40,386 bases of DNA, from the NCBI GenBank assembly GCA_018303075.1, contig JAGVYW010000036.1, positions 1 through 40,386 on the forward strand, given 5' to 3'. This document shows, one piece after another, positions 31,301 through 34,397 of the stretch (within the stretch, counting starts at the first letter, position 1; each line of letters opens with the position of its first letter). Under the pieces are notes generated by a model that saw nothing but the letters and a program-made list of their open reading frames with translations, was not told the origin of the DNA and searched no databases. The stretch comes from Candidatus Woesearchaeota archaeon. Lineage in GTDB: Archaea; Nanobdellota; Nanobdellia; Woesearchaeales; DSVV01. The translations under genes were made by a program, and so were the position numbers.

Positions 31301-32107
31301 ACAGTTGATGTTGAGCATGATTTTATTGGCGATATTAAACCTGAAGAAGTAACCAAAGAAATTGAAAGTGTTGTTGAAGCAAAGATTGAAGTGAATGTGG
31401 TGAGTGAAAGAGAATTCATTGAGTTAATTTTATCAAAAGAAATAGAACAGCTATCTGAAGATGAAATCAACTTTATCTTAAACCTAGACTTAGATGAATT
31501 AAAAAGAAGATTATCACCAAAAGTATTCAAGAAATTAAGTAAAGTTAATCAGAAGCTAAATAAACTGATAGATAATCAAGAAGAGATTGAATATGGACTT
31601 GGACCAAAAATTGAAGAGCAAGAATATTCAGTAATAACAAAAAAGATTCAATCTTTTCTGACTAACTACCATTCTAATATAGATCAAAGAGCTTATTCAG
31701 AGATTGGAATGGCATTTATTGTTGAGGGAAGTTTAGTTACAGGTTGGTCTCCTGAGAAAAATAGACCTTCTGATTCAGATCTATTTGGAAAAGAACATTT
31801 CTCAGATCTTGATCTGTTAATACTTGTTGATGATGCATATTGGGAATCTATCCCTGATCACATAAAACTTAAGAACCATGTTATAAGAACACTTGCTGTT
31901 GATATTGATAGTGTTTGGCTCATTGATTTTGGATTGAAAGAATTAATATTGCAGTTAGGTCAAATAAAAATTGCTGGCAAAGTCTCAAGAGAGATAAACA
32001 TAGTCTTAATTCCAATGTCTGTTGAATCATTAAAAGTTTCAGATAGACATCTTATTTACCAGAACAAAATTGATGTTAGTCAACTTATTAACAAATACTC
32101 ACCCTAA
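13259..32107 (+). CDS. Giant multidomain protein, C-terminal portion; polymorphic toxin-like carrier
   Basis: 6282 codons from a GTG that overlaps the previous frame by 59 nt. It has no Shine-Dalgarno and no signal peptide of its own, so it is most likely the continuation of the 4150 gene. Order of blocks (residues here): kinase-like fold (about 190-365), linker module (843-954), PP2C phosphatase (about 985-1258), membrane segments (1290-1335), FHA (1360-1455), HAD phosphatase (1950-2210), membrane segments (2580-2660), second linker module (2790-2904), two W-F-x-L-G-D repeats, membrane segments (3100-3420), long alpha-solenoid with clear HEAT repeats (4284-4420), Cys-containing domain (5161-5315), third linker module (5354-5478), membrane segment, Tat-like motif and beta-lactamase-like domain (5598-5910), terminal conserved module (5918-6054), and a nucleotidyltransferase-like C-terminus (about 6120-6282). 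The mix of export signal, membrane segments and enzymatic blocks suggests a surface or secreted effector-delivery protein; this is inference. Confidence 0.85.
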   Translation: MQQATAKLSSAITIASGISEVNVAAEKAADDIIALFEQQGIHIDSAYHNDIRKILQDTAIYHQQKVLDIFSLIQSEIADAAKSFAIEPLITQHVISLEDKIDEALKDDVSKRKERINRKLQRTIAERSQKLADVLPDAVTNYGKNKLRYATIDDIVKELQIDAASAKSLMETVSDTKGLQTSSGLKQNYPGTSINTLLLSVPQFVIEEDSAGNRKLYIMKLTNNYRTKDSYGQALASDSGFREQTASQAIGPLAKQFGVAIPEGRTYELKDGFSVFMSEFKPGIKTLGKTSESRINIDYIISTKGTTAQQQQFKEKIRKQLLAAAIFQRMFEIPDLEIFYDNDGNIYALDFEFLFYNVNVLSLYLDEKSYAERTDADKVELEEAKTKARQLYTEIDSIMNAPNFRLSTLFSEEYYKDAAGVVDKQAYEDDKQEIIASLKKITSSQLKKMLGLDIAFVQTQWNQHSGLIKQDIIEGKDGKRTDVVENYLTEILSASEGFVSTSDSSIEEASKKVEKTKQSIVDLYGSAIKQDLNSFEQEVKADLIERLKRLFENADEAGKDRLNSLIALIEKNKYQFTADREKITDILNDLLSDYDHVITDEQITHVKFVNNHFAALGNIVVLRRKQTNSAKDFFGRNYYKDIAKLGDTQFLSESGEIAKAGLLQKQDNLQKILSDLSFFAERGEMYKRLIDNKFAIQGLFEEYVNSGLNMAVDKKGKLVPIEKLMKPLIDDGSITFDKATGKISQPTVEEIEQEIMNTQAIAVSLQPLQPTAALPKPTIATQRAKQLLPAQSLSQKVAAEMAAIAAATEKVGKLLPFPASKVTQQLALEATRRAETQHEPAISELTPQQLDKLVRDGITIITNLDGTHILKIHILIALTDEQREAINKAVNDYIDDYEGLVERIIEALAGKDDFKCLAGSCEGKAQLPAAAQQIAETGIEEVVINSLEKYTLYEEQTASQKTQPQQRVLFGEDHVATVGKIEGSMSSGKYYGYIDKGTRDYNQDSLAIDEETGLIVVSDGMGGVKDGEKASRFITENIIKYYKQEKTAGKTTEHALNIALANTYIALQDSAQYIGAAGSGATLVVGIVENNELLVRTIGDSRISVHDSAGNIVAISEDQSLIQSYIKEIDADNVALAEKNFLQKNIIEGVIKKEKTEAQLKAPKPRNALHIIGDASKELTPEGRLIGKNRVLQQRVPLKKGYRVLFHSDGVNDYVPSQNFINSKVKAAKTPQEVIDTIVGGITAKGDNIGIFVYEHTAEAKAEKAQSQQPQQPQPQKQGLLDSLGKFIRRQPAAAFAFQLFAFIPGVPAVAGIAAIVGLAGYGVYRLAQRLGSSREPETAKQSESTQTSVQAPTAQQQQIIITVNGIQFTKEQLEQGITIGRAKSNDVVIALNQVSRLHARLFLQDGDFYIIDLGSKNGIKVADNRIPQNQPVKIETINEILFGNQRLNIDYTNEVAALLNKEKIIYDITRRINLLEKDVLYLSDYEDKTIEALGEEIDKLNELILRDITDHNFITAVNIRSELLGRLGPVQMSYETELSKRAIGITRTKLSSSLDSIILGQTELPAAEVVKRSKALEQAVGSSSLTDTEAVLLARNYKDTLVQRGVQSPLGDSIHLDYQISRVDDYRRAVSMDRGYLDYIDELDHIFPETTQKVFLGTDGIEYSSYAYSLSTDNADSNVRTHYISRRTLATRTELEDILAQNRNVEELVNIKEKRIKLYTDMDEIIKYSHDVQVTTGKPFDEALHKRFNEFIMGDAQNRQKVIDLVRSLMKDADLTQQLVLIDFAGRAHVQAFTLREAILWLGKEENWNSISSEQQAQLGNDRVLFTNADVQLHIGVVAHTQPDYLVEANTPWVKNPLAYMQIPGVYEQRYDFQDIVEGYRTVAVDDNSLLTSTPLFAQRTASEQASTILRKLIIADEITKRRQQRAAQFQLHNIRDSERYQKQMEHEYAGVMLDIDGTITLENGMINKEIFDKIYQLLSEGIPVTIVTGRTINGVMPLINLLRNYHENLYGNGKEQQQALEERLQNLFFFVENGAYGIKADSLETIADNKFPTETITHEEVREEIARLSLSFDRIPITDHSVIIVPTDEANLQSYTEAINDYLKQKGYPLHAINTGHTINILPQGVHKGAAVKAMAEFIKQQKGVDITTDDLLKIGDSGQETGNDYEMLSSFGGFSVNKFGKDVLPIVDEQGRQRKGYKTTLWLLNNLKLSKKPAKKIQSSSEDIPTAITAELPAIQFGPGAQEVVEAYYKKLEAIKTALDSNQRDTTIQLLQELQTGVEVDEDGESYSVPTLEQLIQDGTFSGLQLEKAKKIKAAVEQFADAIASNELQFADKIIKKMDESLTVGDYQKASQLYQKILDGHSYGAQSTNKAALGLKEIQSNPLFAAERQATAESKIKYIEGRLIEAKLIEIQNLLDKKDIEAVVQSFQKLQQEPYSVQDFLTADNDVSSRKPIADKISAISSYLTQQIKDAQDATAEKREQAKKQRALGNKQQADRLELQAEEGTPVYSANGRIISTTFGSKALAQLQQIADALTKISKDYAEAKDEQEKARIQELDERINSITNAKAAAQKIKNKSKLLGGMITASSLVALAAGFVSSNPLLIVFGGISSIIFSLSKFFPQPKNRYAKKILNSAIILGALFIGYKSLPVIAEKQKNMPAEASETIVHQQNQQEILTEKDNAIIKIVVKRLESEIKKKNKYNSFSDYIIHLSTKVSKSSVFYIKIGEKQVYFTLNGERITTPKEIEMARELDPSLKIRLGYVDGNNFKGSRSIQDLNGINFRISEEDESQRELQQLALSVLNPQSATDAFIDANFKELSQEQLAELKSLPTAEQRYDYLTKLGWSDDKIAIRAGGAVDSEVDEIAQPQTAELEETEIAQLTEYTIQDETTQQGLPAKEGPPTEQFTQLEQSWFSLGDNYYDSLSVDIDGTARLTLGGETYTIISDDDSPLILDQESLEIARQKAIAETEAARLSEESAKKVSQAAAQQPKQELPLAETSFEQQWFALGDDYQEALQADKDGTAFLIVDGQKYKINYEDETHVEVDVEQSQESAEITSPIAAEKIASAETLILPTAKEIQSAKQTFLQRLRNLAGNRFARAISTVSLLIALVLPAVSMAKPPEPPKKTGIEKVEKSTQKRFEGYELKYLKNVPLDIALQYEEFSYYDIVSLYGKGILPAEANKKRKEYLDRYGISTIATMIVKGISPELAMEYPEELDGFDIIKLNEKAITPELLQEQLKPYAGIEVDDAVNMLLKNIPPEYSFLLSYDKDFSIDELVKLSQAKIPPDYFKTYTDNVGKLFNINEVIEYHKQDYTAEQAAALSSGKALIVFERYVPNITLYAIAFAAIFGIAGFAYGFLRKLYNNRSESGGLTAGIGSAGAIVIGITAAIGVPVLLVTAPSLLLGSGIAYSLSSIIQRRNMRKIFVSNDYTKINTLLSNLNYANLKNNYQDKTYAIAKDNSVPASTRIAAIRSLNKKYQQEKEELLIELYTKNPTTDNEKSQNTNIIRILAEIKTISALQFILNYFFENGYHNSYYEDEIIIKSFNEDSTASLLDFLDKLSSSDKVVNRLELFKQIDYNKFSKKSRALLEQKLTAIYQSYVSQQKEEQALAVLNVLAVINFNGTFSLLMKQIEEAENKQFYQSLLINLLQNLKSSRIKKISADNKEKIKQNMKQILDSKELNNNLFGKSNYGRFIDIIPLITDKLSIDFSYNYYQNLYLQQNNPDVKKQVLNYIAVKYKTKAAREFVEEHLFDIDKSIDKYNNPAAKNYKQSLSLSELKEKSILFIQSDDQLKKQFGITLAEEYFSRVYYKKLTTKASRRAFVKKIIQTIMDNPPEVIYNKDRNYYGSNSAGELYSFISIGYVYNLFGSPDYLKTLLKSYSSSKNPKTRAFVAVLTDRSNEDNKEFLLQMLEQETDETVVPIILQKLQRFIVDSTIKVKIYEMITTKTTAIQEKFFQSFNEDQLIEYLTDYLPKDNKETQRVFYSAAVQRLDTNNKEVIPSLKIYAEVQAKLFTVSSEVDNIILTALFKNLLFTGADASFKIDEKLFLQPKDIQILAIRYLLRFEPQQLSNALSIETVEIEKIIEQTTSEELLFYYKLLLVKRLSINPLPEQTQYDILIKQLLDALKSNNKEFAYESAVLLSKIDIGDLAAIIDILIQYNKPEDQKYVISKISRITNHNYNDFLLSIIKDKNSRARAEAVSAVFFDQDALDKLVAILRAETDVKIKRHLFSIISLRVEESRKGGETLNLKSFIDAIIDNLVFVKEYIEQTSADYIQNAILQYRALLRADLIRKLDDEDIKTRIAAILFLRTTIVQEDDLTEIINALLKKIEDKSSEVKITAAQALGIIAENIPDKSKLEPAILPLITALGDKDESVRNRAVQALVNIGEPAILPLIAALSDEDANVRLGAVQVLIIIIQTKYKRGIISEIWKLISSDISDDERLTLSKELAKLDAKYLSIELRINIKLARYLKNHPENFKRLLNHTFREQINELAYHLSREQTVHPTEHRLEEDEKTNLFDLLFSKDDISKEKAIFDEFFKNNPQDYSVDVESLTELLSYMNLDEISQMIKLMRDDPKLTVDEIFTKLEIAVQQKHSAMNAADRFRLNQRLKWLIQNSFIIESQLSTINDMLSSDSSVIISNEDLIKFLKQIDKTKSLEDLLDISKKSGISLENILQFKMDTISILAREELIISILQNIAKVEESFRDTLYNIALQNFGFLSIESRRRVYMNLLFNQNTDNAYITNAISQILTGNQIKIKNEYLNKFFLEESNLLRDYSTIVDLFSTIPQEQTIRADYLKSNKELFSGLRSIYSRKKFKQQKGDDEFNNRLLTVEGEIAIKQSTIEQIPHLFYEHLLRNTFNTELDKYDTDSIDYFRSIVSRVKIAKLKNDLRTVFLVWNIKTHTERSKIFISLLTYLKNKYALVEDGEAKSNEIIIELTKRLSELEQVLDSHIKATNNDYKDSDGKLLAENAQLLGLSTIVLNNLAQKKEIEQSSIDKILEIRGKLRSVDLLLTFKKVIQVENEEAVLKKLTEFTQTQKFKRRDHQNRDMFQLISLFLAAQGSDKHFYDVMLRALIHEIDGSFEDWKFSSPDYIATLNEIIDIELKKLPDEQREAFAKIDGESNLEKLENADQSIESYTAIKDRVERIRNWERQIIYPLNLGGDLHTIEYVTNFFDLFNIGNYPGSTACQSCVYGNSLNAGLLGYVNNGAITSVALMHPNGYVETRRIIKLRIIERADGEKLPVIYVEENTQFGSRELEKLYKILEILSVKTGLPVASSIKRTTNGESFKLYTFKGTSEWEYSDTYGGRLHQTEKKVERQAHASIEPVPEKTIQEIEQETGLNKVEPNLSELTKIQFDKLVRNGITITSNPDSTKTVDVHILIDFTEEQRKAIDKAVNDYIDDYEGLVERIKELLTRTDDFTCKIGSCSGKAQLPSAASTTAEVELEEVVIGRLDKYTLPETIEQGLPAKEGPPAEIKQSKNMFSRLFTAAKSFIKNKFVDSYIKSNRLEKVIFLASLASPIPFLSLIPAVYIVLRYTKSKTESPAQSNIESNNERQLPTPNEANLAAAAVAPTTTAAEAPFSVSSDEEFPQTISRRDILKFLGIGAITAAVPLLQRTFNYFKRKSILSDIDEAYTFITDDKALSSLPLYQQINLFLEQLKQQGIITENDKVSISIHNPETDTTLVNHKSDDQHLSGSIIKLFIMAAVFNKLQTASLSEEETAEVNFHLKKMMENSSNQSADYLINFVGGLEAVQQFIKTTEIFTETELLEYIAELDGKTYKNKTSAADLTIILQLLYQNKLISETASERMLDLIAGYKTSVIEAQESITKRDSVTKIVGKTGHVNGLSAETAIIYYKDKDGAIKPFIVSVMIENDNMRSNDEQTAAWRQYTDKIIAKIALLSVNAHEQDLTGTEETQKLTKYKSIKTALEKEVGNLNGVSSCISGSINCIIVFTFEQKESETEENYQVKVKQTKELIELTIEEIIAKHVGIDSNDKSITTKVYFNEDGTITVDVEHDFIGDIKPEEVTKEIESVVEAKIEVNVVSEREFIELILSKEIEQLSEDEINFILNLDLDELKRRLSPKVFKKLSKVNQKLNKLIDNQEEIEYGLGPKIEEQEYSVITKKIQSFLTNYHSNIDQRAYSEIGMAFIVEGSLVTGWSPEKNRPSDSDLFGKEHFSDLDLLILVDDAYWESIPDHIKLKNHVIRTLAVDIDSVWLIDFGLKELILQLGQIKIAGKVSREINIVLIPMSVESLKVSDRHLIYQNKIDVSQLINKYSP
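13830..14360 (+). other. Kinase-like domain within the giant protein
   Basis: Strand pattern K-L-Y-I-M-K-L (possible ATP-binding lysine), a following helix, a hinge-like F-S-V-F-M-S-E-F, then D-L-E-I-F-Y-D-N-D-G-N-I-Y-A-L-D-F-E (about residues 338-355), resembling catalytic and metal-binding loops of atypical (HipA-like or aminoglycoside-kinase-like) kinases. The canonical H-R-D is absent, so activity is uncertain. Confidence 0.35.
15787..16122 (+). repeat. Junction module copy A1 inside the giant gene
   Basis: Encodes L-D-K-L-V-R-D-G-I-T-I ... A-V-N-D-Y-I-D-D-Y-E-G-L-V-E-R-I ... C-L-A-G-S-C-E-G-K-A-Q-L-P, ending near L-E-K-Y-T-L. A close relative in both protein and DNA lies at 29320-29650. 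Part of the segment uses many C-ending codons (CTC, GAC, ATC, GTC), unlike the A/T-ending codons around it. It separates the kinase-like part from the PP2C part. Confidence 0.8.
16205..17031 (+). other. PP2C (PPM) Ser/Thr phosphatase domain within the giant protein
   Basis: Motifs in order: R-D-Y-N-Q-D-S (metal-binding D at residue 1004), S-D-G-M-G-G (1018-1023, D1019), G-S-G-A-T-L-V-V, I-G-D-S-R-I, E-D-Q-S-L, L-F-H-S-D-G-V-N-D and G-D-N-I-G-I. The metal-binding aspartates and glycines are all present, so it should be active. It is followed by hydrophobic segments (17125-17250) and an FHA domain, a combination common in bacterial signalling proteins. Confidence 0.85.
17335..17620 (+). other. 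FHA (phosphothreonine-binding) domain within the giant protein
   Basis: Shows I-T-I-G-R-A-K-S-N-D-V-V-I (G1381, R1382), V-S-R-L-H-A-R-L (S1396, H1399) and I-I-D-L-G-S-K-N-G-I, the complete FHA signature. FHA domains bind phosphothreonine peptides; with the adjacent PP2C and the upstream kinase-like fold it suggests a built-in phospho-switch, which is inference. Confidence 0.88.
19110..19888 (+). other. HAD (Cof/type IIB-like) phosphatase domain within the giant protein
   Basis: L-D-I-D-G-T-I-T (nucleophile D1956, D1958), V-T-G-R, H-K-G-A-A-V as the lysine motif and G-D-S-G-Q-E-T-G-N-D-Y (D2159) as motif IV. Size and motif spacing fit Cof-like or sugar-phosphate phosphatases. All catalytic residues look intact. 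Confidence 0.8.
21001..21225 (+). other. Membrane-spanning cluster in the giant protein
   Basis: About three hydrophobic stretches (residues about 2582-2655) separated by a short basic/polar linker (F-F-P-Q-P-K-N-R-Y-A-K-K), consistent with transmembrane helices. Further hydrophobic stretches lie at 22558-22620, 23268-23510 and 29790-29880. Confidence 0.6.
21630..21970 (+). repeat. Junction module B plus Q-G-L-P-A-K-E-G-P-P linker
   Basis: Encodes E-L-Q-Q-L-A-L-S-V-L-N ... then Y-T-I-Q-D-E-T-T-Q-Q-G-L-P-A-K-E-G-P-P. The first part has C-rich codons (CTC GCC CTC TCA GTC CTA) unlike its AT-rich neighbours. The linker DNA at 21941-21963 is identical over 23 nt to 29660-29682. Two W-F-x-L-G-D-(N/D)-Y repeats follow at 21983-22110 and 22261-22375. 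Confidence 0.7.
21983..22375 (+). repeat. Two W-F-x-L-G-D-type repeats in the giant protein
   Basis: Two related units: S-W-F-S-L-G-D-N-Y-Y-D-S-L ... D-G-T-A-R-L ... G-G-E-T-Y-T-I and Q-W-F-A-L-G-D-D-Y-Q-E-A-L ... D-G-T-A-F-L ... D-G-Q-K-Y-K-I. About 45 residues each; a small repeated module of unknown function. Confidence 0.7.
23530..28700 (+). other. Alpha-solenoid with HEAT repeats in the giant protein
   Basis: About 1,700 residues of predicted helices. Clear HEAT/PBS-type repeats occur at 26110-26515: L-I-T-A-L-G-D-K-D-E-S-V-R-N-R-A-V-Q-A-L and the near-identical L-I-A-A-L-S-D-E-D-A-N-V-R-L-G-A-V-Q-V-L, with E-P-A-I-L-P-L repeated at the DNA level. This would be a protein-binding scaffold. 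Confidence 0.75.
28740..29200 (+). other. Cys-containing domain (C-Q-S-C) in the giant protein, function unknown
   Basis: Mixed alpha/beta segment with Y-P-G-S-T-A-C-Q-S-C-V-Y-G-N-S-L-N, I-T-S-V-A-L-M-H-P-N-G-Y-V-E-T-R-R-I-I-K-L-R-I and P-V-I-Y-V-E-E-N. I recall similar C-Q-S / R-x-I-x-R-L / Y-x-E patterns in large repeat proteins but cannot name the family. Its position right after the solenoid suggests a functional head domain. Confidence 0.35.
29317..29690 (+). repeat. Junction module copy A2 plus Q-G-L-P-A-K-E-G-P-P linker
   Basis: Relative of the 15787-16122 module: F-D-K-L-V-R-N-G-I-T-I, then A-V-N-D-Y-I-D-D-Y-E-G-L-V-E-R-I, C-K-I-G-S-C-S-G-K-A-Q-L-P and L-D-K-Y-T-L, followed by the 23-nt linker (29660-29682) shared with 21941-21963. 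DNA similarity is high, with stretches such as GTCCACATCTTAAT and ACGAAGGTTTAGTCGAAAG nearly unchanged. Confidence 0.8.
30046..30985 (+). other. Class A beta-lactamase / DD-peptidase-like domain preceded by a Tat-like motif
   Basis: An internal S-R-R-D-I-L-K-F-L-G-I-G followed by A-I-T-A-A-V-P-L-L looks like a twin-arginine signal core. After it, S-G-S-I-I-K-L-F supplies the S-x-x-K box (S5701, K5704), S-N-Q-S-A-D stands where S-D-N is expected, and V-G-K-T-G-H gives the K-T-G box (5844-5846). Order and spacing match class A serine beta-lactamases. Substrate is unknown; archaea generally lack murein, so it may act on a partner's or neighbour's cell wall, or be an esterase or peptidase. Confidence 0.7.
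31010..31418 (+). repeat. Terminal conserved module C (copy 1, in the giant gene)
   Basis: Encodes S-C-I-S-G-S-I-N-C-I-I-V-F-T-F-E-Q-K-E-S, then V-K-Q-T-K-E-L-I-E-L-T-I-E-E-I, Y-F-N-E-D-G-T-I-T-V-D-V-E-H-D-F-I and E-A-K-I-E-V-N-V-V-S. Homology with the downstream copies stops right after N-V-V-S, where the variable C-terminus begins. 31275-31307 is identical over 33 nt to 33273-33305. Confidence 0.85.
31620..32104 (+). other. Nucleotidyltransferase-like C-terminal effector domain of the giant protein
   Basis: Carries the Pol-beta nucleotidyltransferase pattern: E-G-S-L-V-T-G-W-S (G6157, S6158) followed by S-D-L-D-L-L-I (D6183, D6185), with E-I-N-I-V-L-I (E6245) as candidate third acidic residue. 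It lies directly after module C and a short helical spacer, the position of a toxin domain in polymorphic toxins. Target unknown. Confidence 0.55.
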
Positions 32108-32173
32108 CTAAGAATATCAAGTGCAGCAAACTTCGTGTCATTGAACACACTTTTTTAGTAAATCTGTATTATT
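32108..32173 (+). terminator. Region between giant gene and convergent TIM-barrel gene; possible T-tract terminator
   Basis: Only 66 nt separate the two stop codons. A run ACACTTTTTTAG near 32145-32156 could end the giant transcript by the usual archaeal U-tract mechanism. No strong hairpin seen. Confidence 0.35.
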
Positions 32174-33073
32174 CTATGAAAAAAAGTCTTGCAGACGTTT
32201 TAAATCATCTATTTCTTGCTCTTTAAATTCAGGCGCATATTCTAATACTAAATCTCCATTATATCCATTTGACTTCAAAACAGAAAGTAATCCTTGAACA
32301 TTCATTTCTCCTTCTCTATATGGTAAGTCTTTTCTGTTACCTGATTTATTGCTTATTTGAACAACAAATAATTTCTGAAATATTCTTTCTACAAGATCAA
32401 AGAGGTCTGAATCTTGATTAAGATGTGAAACATCTAGTGTTAAGCCAACTTGAGGGGATGAAATATCCATAATCTGTTCTGGATAATTTAACCAACGATC
32501 ATCAGTTACATCTAAATTTTCAAAAGCAAGTCTAACGCCTAAACAGGGAAAAACTTTATTTTTTTCAAAATATTCATTAATAACGGAAACAGTTCCTTTA
32601 GCTGGGTGTAATGTAATAGTATCAACCCCATAATTACCTCTTATATAAGCAATTACTCCAAGAAATTCATCTTTTTGCACATCTATATAAGGCGCATGAA
32701 CTAATCTTACATCAATACCATCTTCTTTAAAATATTTTCGTAAGACTTTGTGTTCTATTTGATATAATTCTCTTTCTCTAGGTAAAAGTAAGTGAACAGA
32801 TTCTCCTTTAAGATCATTAAATGTTTTATAATAATCGAGATCTAAACCAATTCTTCTATTAGCCAAAACTTTACTTTTTCTCCTTAAAGAAGGATTTGTT
32901 GCTATTGGATAAATAACATTACCTTTGCCATTAAATATAACGGCAATATCACTATTATTACCATCTACTGAGAAATTATATTTCACAAAATTAATGGTAT
33001 TATCTTGTGAGTAAATAATTGTCTCTAATGCATTAGGTAATTTTCTATTTTGTATGCAATAACTACTGTCCAT
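32174..33073 (-). CDS. Xylose isomerase-like TIM-barrel protein (sugar isomerase / AP endonuclease fold)
   Basis: 299 aa from ATG 33073, which lies about 26 nt from a TATA box (33095-33103), so a leaderless start. The frame remains open to 33184 but the upstream part runs antisense into a degraded module copy and is not expected to be coding. Features: H-P-A-K-G-T-V in the centre, R-L-A-F-E-N-L with a candidate metal-binding Glu, L-T-L-D-V-S-H-L with a metal-ligand-type Asp/His, and a terminal G-Y-N-G-D-L-V-L-E-Y-A, the order seen in the sugar isomerase/epimerase and endonuclease IV superfamily. The first about 80 residues are beta-rich and not recognised. It ends tail-to-tail with the giant gene's nucleotidyltransferase-like C-terminus. 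By position it would be the matching immunity gene, but no reaction linking it to such a toxin is known to me. Confidence 0.65.
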   Translation of the reverse strand: MDSSYCIQNRKLPNALETIIYSQDNTINFVKYNFSVDGNNSDIAVIFNGKGNVIYPIATNPSLRRKSKVLANRRIGLDLDYYKTFNDLKGESVHLLLPRERELYQIEHKVLRKYFKEDGIDVRLVHAPYIDVQKDEFLGVIAYIRGNYGVDTITLHPAKGTVSVINEYFEKNKVFPCLGVRLAFENLDVTDDRWLNYPEQIMDISSPQVGLTLDVSHLNQDSDLFDLVERIFQKLFVVQISNKSGNRKDLPYREGEMNVQGLLSVLKSNGYNGDLVLEYAPEFKEQEIDDLKRLQDFFS

Positions 33074-33094
33074 AAGCTCAGTATTCGTTAAGGG

Positions 33095-33103
33095 TATATA
33101 AAT
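33095..33103 (-). promoter_or_regulatory. TATA box of the TIM-barrel gene
   Basis: ATTTATATA on the minus strand, centre about 26 nt before ATG 33073. This sets the start and shows the gene has its own promoter beside the module copy beginning near 33118. Confidence 0.6.
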
Positions 33104-33117
33104 CTGGTCATTATCGG

Positions 33118-33408
33118 GTAGTAATATTTGAATTGAAAAGAAAGAATCAGAAACAAAAGAGATTATCAAGTAAGAGTAAAACAAACAAAAGAATTGATTG
33201 AATTAACAATTGAAGAAATCATAGCAAGACACGTAGGCATTGATCCGAGTGACAAATCAATAACAACAAAAATTTATTTCAATGAAGATGGTACAATTAC
33301 AGTTGTGTTGAGCATGATTTGATTGGCGAGATTAAACCAGATGAAGTAACCAAAGAGATTGAAGAAGTTATTGAAGCAAAGATTGAAGTTAACGTGGTTA
33401 GTGATGAT
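33118..33408 (+). repeat. Degraded copy 2 of module C
   Basis: Aligns with 31120-31412 along its length with a long exact match (33273-33305), but at least two single-base deletions break the frame: one near 33150 and one near 33306 (ACAGTTGTGTTGAGC where the giant gene has ACAGTTGATGTTGAGC). It has no promoter or start codon of its own. The frame is restored before E-A-K-I-E-V-N-V-V-S and then continues into a different C-terminal tail. It looks like a homologous leader for a silent cassette. Confidence 0.8.
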
Positions 33409-34395
33409 GATACAAAAGAAATTCTTAAACAACTTCTATCTGAAAAAGAGAGTGAAATTGATGAAAATCTTAAACATATTATTACACCATATACTAAGAA
33501 GAAGGATATCCTTCATTTCATTGCTGACTATAAAACATTAGAAGAAGAAGCAAAGCAAATAAATAATAATATATATAGAAGAATCAGATTGAAAAGAATC
33601 ATGCTTGATAGTAAATTTGATGATCTAATTATAAATCCTTTCGTTGAAGTAAGTCATGATGATAGAGAAATAGCATCTAAGTTTCTCCCGAATCATAAAC
33701 TTTCAGGATTAGAAACACTTGTAAAAATAATCGCAAATGGTAAACTATCATCTTCAAAGGCTCTAGGAATACTTCCACTTGAAGAAAGAGTAAAGCGTGG
33801 GCAAGAAGATTCTATTTTTATTTCTGCAGGTGCGCCTTATAGTCACCTAAAAATTATGAGAGAATCAGGAGACATGAATTTTAATAGACATAATCTTCCA
33901 CTAATTGTTTTTACAAATGATCTTTACGAAAGATCTTCTTTTAAAGCAACACCAAGAGATAGTTTTTCTTATGATGATGAGATGGAAATAAGAGAATATA
34001 CCTTAAGTCATGAAGATCTAGAGACATATATCAAACAAATGGTTGCAGATAACAAAGTTTTAGCTGAACAAAAACAATTTAGAATTAGATCAGATCGTAT
34101 GAGTGAGTATGGTACTTTTTTCCCAGAAATAACAATTGATGGAGAAATCTCACTAAATGAAATGAAAATGATTATACTTACAAGAGATGACAAAGCAGCA
34201 TTATTAAAAAATTTGTTTGAGAGTAATAATTTCAGGAATTTAATTGGTAAGAAAGTAAAGTCCATTACTGAGTTAGAAAATATCTTAACCGAAAAATTTG
34301 GTTTTAAACTAGTAATTCCAGATGACGAATTATCAGTTGACCAAATGTATTGGAGAATAATAGGATTTGATATACCAGAATACGCTGAAATATAA
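33319..34395 (+). pseudogene. Silent C-terminal cassette: ADP-ribosyltransferase-like toxin domain
   Basis: The open frame from TTG 33319 (I-G-E-I-K-P-D-E-V-T-K-E) is the last third of module C, then a new 330-residue tail. There is no plausible promoter, RBS or signal peptide, so it is probably not expressed in place. The tail has features of DarT-like or toxin-type ADP-ribosyltransferases: L-S-G-L-E-T-L-V-K-I-I-A-N-G-K-L-S resembles the NAD-binding H-x-T/N-L-x-x-I-L-x-x-G-x-L region, followed by S-I-F-I-S-A-G-A-P-Y and a late F-F-P-E-I-T-I-D-G-E-I-S with the candidate catalytic Glu. Its stop is 2 nt from the stop of a convergent ADP-ribosylglycohydrolase gene, which would reverse such a modification. 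I class it as a stored toxin cassette; a free-standing gene with an unseen start is the alternative. Confidence 0.6.
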
Positions 34396-34397
34396 AT

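Noticed and set aside
33074-33184. Upstream extension of the TIM-barrel frame to TTG 33184
   Set aside because: It runs through the gene's own TATA box and antisense into the module copy; ATG 33073 has correct promoter spacing.
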